Source: Rhodobacterales bacterium RIFCSPHIGHO2_02_FULL_62_130
GTDB taxonomy: Bacteria; Pseudomonadota; Alphaproteobacteria; Rhodobacterales; Rhodobacteraceae
Assembly: GCA_001828855.1 (NCBI GenBank)
Contig: MHZT01000013.1
Span: forward strand, 124,001-188,000
DNA length: 64,000 nt
Direction: 5' to 3'
The position numbers and the translations under genes were made by a program. Below are positions 59,700 to 64,000 of the stretch, piece by piece. Under the pieces are notes generated by a model. The model did not search any database. It was not told the DNA's origin and saw only the letters and a program-made list of their open reading frames with translations. Position 1 is the first letter of the stretch; each line of letters begins with the position of its first letter.

Positions 59700-60281
59700 T
59701 CAGATGCAGGCGGCGTTCGCAAACGAGATGCAAGGCACAAAGCGGGGGCGGGTCACGATGAACTGCTCTTGCGTCGAATCCTCGATCCCGACGTTGAAGG
59801 CGGGATGATAGCCGACAGCGGTTTCAACCAGCACCACATAGTCGCCATCCGACATCTCCGGCATCCGCACATTCGATGCGGTGCCTGCATTGATCACGGT
59901 TTGCAGCGTGGCATTGGTCAGGGCGGGCATTGTGGTGCTGGTGGTGGCCGACCAATGCACCATGAATTTCAGCGTATCCTGATCCCATGTCACGCTGGTC
60001 ACGCGCAGGGCCACATCCTGATCGTCGTCGATCAGATATTCCATGACCGTTTTCATGCCGTTCACATAGGTCTGGTTCACCGGCAACATCTCGCGCGAGA
60101 TCATGTCGGACAGGGTATAGGACGCCTTTTGCATCGAATTGAGCGAGCGATACGCATCCCAATAGACAAAAAGTGCCAGATAGGCCCAAAGCATGATCGG
60201 CAGCACGATCACCGCCTCGGCCAGCAGGGCGCCGCTTTCATCACGACCGAAGCGGCGCAGAAGAGAACGCAGAAAGCGCAT
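59700..60281 (-). CDS. TadE/TadG-like pseudopilin or assembly protein
   Basis: A 193-residue protein with one N-terminal membrane segment after a short basic stretch: RFGRDESGALLAEAVIVLPIMLWAYLALFVYWDAY (about residues 11-45). The E at the ALLAEA position is the TadE-type Glu near the prepilin cleavage site. The rest is extracytoplasmic and ends with a Cys-containing tail. It is the last gene of the Tad-type operon, 11 bases after the other TadE-like gene. Confidence 0.72.
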   Translation of the reverse strand: MRFLRSLLRRFGRDESGALLAEAVIVLPIMLWAYLALFVYWDAYRSLNSMQKASYTLSDMISREMLPVNQTYVNGMKTVMEYLIDDDQDVALRVTSVTWDQDTLKFMVHWSATTSTTMPALTNATLQTVINAGTASNVRMPEMSDGDYVVLVETAVGYHPAFNVGIEDSTQEQFIVTRPRFVPCISFANAACI

Positions 60282-60292
60282 GATGTTCGACC

Positions 60293-60829
60293 TTAACTGG
60301 GTTCGGTGACAAAGGCAGAGGTGGTATAGAGCGCGTAGCCGCCCGCAGCGTCCTTGGGCAGGCCCAAGCCGATACCGGTCAGCGGGAAGATCGCGTCCTG
60401 CACAACGCAGATCCGTACCAGCATGATGTCATTCTGCTGACCGATCTGCAGGGCGGTCACCGGATTGATATCCTCGCCCCGGTCAACGCAGGCGATGTCA
60501 GAGGTGGGCATCGTCCAGTTCGATGTGGAAATCCGTGTCATCTCGATGGTGATCGCGTCCTGACACCCCGAAAAGATCACCGTGCGGCCGCAGATTTCCG
60601 ATTTCAGCAGCTCGGCGGTGGGGATTGTATAGTGGCCCAGACGCAGCTCGCGCATCGTGATGTCGACTGATTGCTCCAGCATGATCGCGCGGGTCATAAA
60701 CAGCCCGCTTTCGAAGGATGCCATGAAAATGATGATCAGCAACGGCACGGCCATCGCAAATTCGATGGCGGCTGTTCCATCTTCCTTGCGGCAGAAGCCT
60801 TTTGCAACTCGGCGCATGAAACGCATCAT
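60293..60829 (-). CDS. TadE-like pilus assembly protein
   Basis: A 178-residue protein from the ATG at 60829, which overlaps the stop of the upstream von Willebrand protein gene (ATGATG). The TadE signature RKEDGTAAIEFAMAVPLLIIIFMASFESGLFMTRAIMLEQSVD is clear (about residues 14-56). Four Cys residues in the extracytoplasmic part could form disulfides. TadE proteins are minor pseudopilins of the Flp/Tad adhesion pilus. No TadA ATPase or Flp pilin is visible in the window. Confidence 0.8.
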   Translation of the reverse strand: MMRFMRRVAKGFCRKEDGTAAIEFAMAVPLLIIIFMASFESGLFMTRAIMLEQSVDITMRELRLGHYTIPTAELLKSEICGRTVIFSGCQDAITIEMTRISTSNWTMPTSDIACVDRGEDINPVTALQIGQQNDIMLVRICVVQDAIFPLTGIGLGLPKDAAGGYALYTTSAFVTEPS

Positions 60830-62469
60830 TGGGTCAACCTCAACTGACTGATGTTGTTGGCAATCGCCCGGAACGCGGACTGGATTTGCAGGCCTTTGGC
60901 GTTGAAGTAATGCGCTGCGGACGAGGCACAGCTGCGGATCTGGGTCTGACCGTTGGTCGGTGCCTCGAAGGCGATGCCATAGACGACGACACCGTTGGCT
61001 TTGGCCAGGCTGCAGGATTGCTGCAACTGGCTGTTCATCGAGGTCGGCTGCACATAGGCGTCGGCAAAGTTGTTCATCCAGGTGTTGTAGATGCTGCTGC
61101 GCGAGGTCCATGAGGTGTAAAGCGCGCGGGCATAAAGCTGCCATGCAACCCAGGACTGGCGCTGCACGGTCCAGACGCCGGACCAATCCTGCTGCACAGC
61201 CGGGGTCGAGTTGTTGGTCCAAGGCGTCGCCTGCCATGCCGAGCGGTGCGGCACCCAATACTGGTTCGGTGCGGCGCGCGAGGCGTGGAAGATCGAATAG
61301 TTGCCATCCGCCGCGCGATAGATCGGCGAGGGGCCGGATTTATAGGCGTCAGGCACATAGGTATGCGAGACATGTTCGCCATCCGTCATCAGCACGACCA
61401 GTTTCATCGAATTGTGGTCGTCCCAGTCGAACGGGCGGCCATCGAATTCGGTGCGGATGTTACCGCTGACCACAAATTCCGAATACATGTCGCGCGCGCC
61501 GGGATCGAGCAGCGCCAGACCCCATTTCATCCCCAGCATGATCGAGGTGTTGCCGCCCGCCGTCATCGCGCCGATCTGCGCTTGCAGGGTGGCCACGTCG
61601 TTCGAGGGCAGGCGGATGATATTCTTGTCGGTGGCGATGCAATAAGGCTCTGCCGTTTTCATCCGCGCATAGCTGGTGCTGGATTGATCGACATAGGAGC
61701 TGGTCTGATCGGTGCTGGAGTCCATATCGGCATAGGCGGTCATCGACAGTGGCGTCGTGCGCGAAATGCCGGTGACGGAATACATGCTGGCCGGAATTTC
61801 AAGGCAGTTGACGTTGGCCACACCATGCAGGTGCTGGGCGTTGTATTTGGCGCGCAGGGTCGGGCCAAGGTTCACTTGGGCGTTATACGGCACCACCACA
61901 ATCGAGATGCGGTTCTCGTCGTCCGAGGTCAGTACGGTCTGCACGAATTCCTTGGCTGCGGTCTTGAGGTTGGACAGCTTGGTTCCCGACATGGAACCGG
62001 AGACGTCCAGCACCAGCGCGATTTCCACATTGGTCACGCGCTGTTCTGCCATCGAGTGGCCGGGAGCTTCGAAGTCCTGAACCCCAAGCATGTGCAGGAA
62101 GTAAGGCTCGGCGTCGGCACGGGCATCGGCCGTCACCTCTTTGAAGTTGATGCCCTCATCCACCTGAACATTGGTCAGGTATTGCAGCAGGCCGGCCTTG
62201 TCGAAGTAATCGTTCACCACGTCGATGGCATCAAGATCCTGACTGAGCGAGGCAGCGGCCAAGGTCGAACGGTCCAGCGTGTTTTGCAGTGTCGTGCGGG
62301 TTTGTTCATAGCGCATGAGGTCTACGGCCATGCCGCCCATCATGATCATCAGGGTGAACAGGACCATCGCAAACATTGCAACGGTGCCATGCTCGGCCTT
62401 GGCAAAGCGTCGGCATTGGCCGCAGGCGGCCCGACTGGCTGCTGCCGTGACTGATCTGACCTGTGCCAT
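60826..62469 (-). CDS. TadG-like protein with von Willebrand A domain
   Basis: A 547-residue protein from the ATG at 62469 (MAQVRSVTAAAS), chosen for its GGGGAG site at 7 bases. A TadE/G-type membrane helix is at about residues 25-50 (HGTVAMFAMVLFTLMIMMGGMAVDLMRYEQTR). The von Willebrand A domain follows with an intact metal site: DVSGSMSGTKL, the Thr/Ser loop GGNTSIMLGMKW and VLMTDGEHVSH. Cys residues in the second half may be disulfide-bonded outside the cell. It probably helps assemble or tip a Tad pilus. The next gene upstream is a close paralogue. Confidence 0.82.
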   Translation of the reverse strand: MAQVRSVTAAASRAACGQCRRFAKAEHGTVAMFAMVLFTLMIMMGGMAVDLMRYEQTRTTLQNTLDRSTLAAASLSQDLDAIDVVNDYFDKAGLLQYLTNVQVDEGINFKEVTADARADAEPYFLHMLGVQDFEAPGHSMAEQRVTNVEIALVLDVSGSMSGTKLSNLKTAAKEFVQTVLTSDDENRISIVVVPYNAQVNLGPTLRAKYNAQHLHGVANVNCLEIPASMYSVTGISRTTPLSMTAYADMDSSTDQTSSYVDQSSTSYARMKTAEPYCIATDKNIIRLPSNDVATLQAQIGAMTAGGNTSIMLGMKWGLALLDPGARDMYSEFVVSGNIRTEFDGRPFDWDDHNSMKLVVLMTDGEHVSHTYVPDAYKSGPSPIYRAADGNYSIFHASRAAPNQYWVPHRSAWQATPWTNNSTPAVQQDWSGVWTVQRQSWVAWQLYARALYTSWTSRSSIYNTWMNNFADAYVQPTSMNSQLQQSCSLAKANGVVVYGIAFEAPTNGQTQIRSCASSAAHYFNAKGLQIQSAFRAIANNISQLRLTQ

Positions 62470-62810
62470 CGCCCATCTCCCCTGACCTTGCCTGACGCGG
62501 TTGCGTCCGGGCAATGTCCCTACTCGGAACCGTCCAAGTCTTAGTTGCGCTAAGAGCTGCGGCGAAAATGTGGCGGTTTGTGGGGCGTTTGCAGGGCATT
62601 TGCGGCGATTGTTCAGCCTTTGGCCGCGATCCTGTCGAAAGGCCGCGATTGTTGCCAAAGCCATCCCAATCCGCCCTATTCCGGCCCAAAGCGGCGATAG
62701 CCGAAGCGGCGGGATAAGCGGGGCTGCGCCGGCCTATATGCGAATCGGAACAGCGCAAGGACAACAATACAGGACGCCCTGTCCTTGGGCTGCCTTGCCG
62801 ATGCCCGCTG
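62470..62810. other. Intergenic region between the two von Willebrand genes
   Basis: About 340 bases with no gene. CAAGGACA / TGTCCTTG forms an 8-bp stem at 62756-62787, probably the end of the upstream paralogue's transcript, so the downstream gene must have its own promoter here. No clear -35/-10 pair is seen. Confidence 0.45.
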
Positions 62811-64000
62811 CTATTGTGTCAGCTTCAATTGCGACAGGTTCGACGCGATCGAGCGGAAGGCCGTCTGGATTTGCAGGCCTTGGGCGTTGAAGTAATGCGC
62901 GGGCGAGGTGGCGCAGTTGCGGATCTGGGTCTGCCCGTTGGCCGGTGCTTCAAACGCGATGCCATAGACCACGACATTGCTGGCCTTGGCCTGCGCGCAG
63001 GATTGTTGCAGCAGGCTGTTCATGGTGCCTGCGGCGGCATAGGTCGACTGCATGGCTGCCATCGCGGTATTATACGCGGCGGTGCGGGTGGAAGAGGACG
63101 TGCCAAGCGCACGGCCATAGAACTGCCACGCCACATAGGTCAGCTTCAGGTTTGCCCAGATGCCCTCCCAGCTTTGCCGCACCGCCGGGGTTGCGGTGTT
63201 GCTCCAGGGTGTTGCCTGCCATGTGCTGCGGTGCGGCACCCAATACTGGTTCGGCGCGGGGCGCGTGGCATGGAAGATCGAGTAATTGCCATCGCCCGTG
63301 CTGCGGAAGATCGGGGATGGGCCGGTCTTGTAGGCGTCGTTGATGCGGTTGTGGGCCACATGCTCGCCATCCGTCATCAGCACGATGAGCTTCAGCGCCT
63401 CGCGGTCGGTATAGTCAAACGGGCGGTCCGCCAGCGTGGCGGGGATGTGACCTGCCAGCCGCAATTCGGTGAACATGGGGCGGGCCGCAGGGTCCAGCAG
63501 GGACAGGCCCCATTTCATGCCATACATGATCGAGGTATTCCCTCCCGCCTGCAGCGCGTTGATCTGTGATTGCAGCGCCGCGATGTTCTGGCCGGGCAGG
63601 CGGACGATGTTGCCGGTCGAGGGCGGGCAAAAGGCCGATCCGTAATTCGGGCGGGCATAGGTGCTGTCGGTCGGGGACACAAAGCCGTTGGTGGTATTGG
63701 TGGCATAGGCAATGTCGGCATAGGCCATCATCGGCAGCGCCAGCGTGCGCGACAGGCTGCTGCTGGCAAAGCTGTCGGTCGGCAATTCGACGCAGTTGAC
63801 GCTTGCCACACCGTGCTGGTTCACCGCATTGTATTTTGCCCGCAGCACCGGCCCAAGGTTCACCTGGGCATTGTAAGGCACAATCGCAACGGAAATGCGA
63901 TGCTCGGCATCTTGCGACAGCACCGTGTTGACGAATTCTGCCGCCGCCGTTTTGAGGTTGGCAAGCTTTGCCCCCGACATCGAACCCGATACGTCCAGCA
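62811..64000 (-). CDS. TadG-like protein with von Willebrand A domain (N-terminus beyond the window)
   Basis: About 396 codons are visible and the frame stays open to the window end. The visible part begins DVSGSMSGAKLANLKTAA, the metal-site motif, so the membrane helix lies beyond the edge. Its second half matches the protein at 60826 closely: QYWVPHRSTWQATPW, LLQQSCAQAKASNVVVYGIAFEAP and the end FRSIASNLSQLKLTQ against FRAIANNISQLRLTQ. The two are therefore a tandem duplication. GGNTSIMYGMKW and VLMTDGEHVAHN keep the metal-binding loops. Confidence 0.82.
   Translation of the reverse strand, partial: LDVSGSMSGAKLANLKTAAAEFVNTVLSQDAEHRISVAIVPYNAQVNLGPVLRAKYNAVNQHGVASVNCVELPTDSFASSSLSRTLALPMMAYADIAYATNTTNGFVSPTDSTYARPNYGSAFCPPSTGNIVRLPGQNIAALQSQINALQAGGNTSIMYGMKWGLSLLDPAARPMFTELRLAGHIPATLADRPFDYTDREALKLIVLMTDGEHVAHNRINDAYKTGPSPIFRSTGDGNYSIFHATRPAPNQYWVPHRSTWQATPWSNTATPAVRQSWEGIWANLKLTYVAWQFYGRALGTSSSTRTAAYNTAMAAMQSTYAAAGTMNSLLQQSCAQAKASNVVVYGIAFEAPANGQTQIRNCATSPAHYFNAQGLQIQTAFRSIASNLSQLKLTQ

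Overview
The window looks like a chromosomal segment of a Rhodobacteraceae bacterium (Alphaproteobacteria, Rhodobacterales). The evidence is the high GC content, the gene families (taurine tpa/tauR/xsc genes, a SoeABC-type sulfite dehydrogenase, a UrtB with a long periplasmic domain, an ScfR-type regulator), the recJ-glpX-hom block beside a tRNA-Glu, and small intergenic palindromes with a CCGCCGGAGGC core at many gene ends. Nearly all of the window is catabolic and transport genes. I see no insertion sequence, integrase, phage gene or CRISPR array.

Layout. 1-2211: end of a polyamine-type ABC importer (potB fragment, potC, potD). 2524-6683: an unusual pair, a FabD-like acyltransferase and a fused alpha/beta 2-oxoacid dehydrogenase E1, with a divergent LysR gene. 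6807-18209: a nearly complete route from taurine to sulfate (tpa, tauR, xsc, tauE-like exporter, ackA, soeABC); paired CTGG-type boxes spaced 23 bp stand before tpa, tauR and xsc. 18389-22596: a DeoR regulator divergent from a choline-kinase-like gene and a dimethylglycine/sarcosine-dehydrogenase-like flavoprotein. 22706-28509: a serine-cycle operon (sgaA, mcl, mtkA, mtkB) divergent from an ScfR regulator. 28588-33716: homoprotocatechuate meta-cleavage genes with two non-homologous ring-cleavage dioxygenases. 33713-39765: urea importer urtABCDE. 40142-46231: a 54-residue protein, a drug/metabolite exporter, and an operon of a DapA-family aldolase, a PuuC-like aldehyde dehydrogenase and a PuuB-like flavoprotein, followed by a LysR gene. 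46243-53006: a probable hydroxyproline-type cluster (GntR regulator, DapA-family deaminase, D-amino acid dehydrogenase, proline-racemase-family enzyme, two SDRs, ProC-like reductase) that contains the relic of an aldehyde dehydrogenase. 53568-58567: tRNA-Glu, recJ, glpX, hom and a small lipoprotein. 58680-64000: a pirin and a Tad-type cluster (two TadE-like proteins and two tandem von Willebrand A domain proteins, the last cut by the window edge).

The genes together describe a generalist that uses small organic nitrogen, sulfur and C1 compounds: polyamines, taurine, methylated glycines, urea, hydroxyprolines and aromatic acids. Taurine would give alanine, acetyl phosphate (turned into ATP and acetate by AckA) and sulfite (exported by the TauE-like protein or oxidised to sulfate in the cytoplasm by SoeABC). 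The serine-cycle enzymes can process C1 units and glyoxylate. Assignments rest on recognised motifs and gene context; no database search was run.
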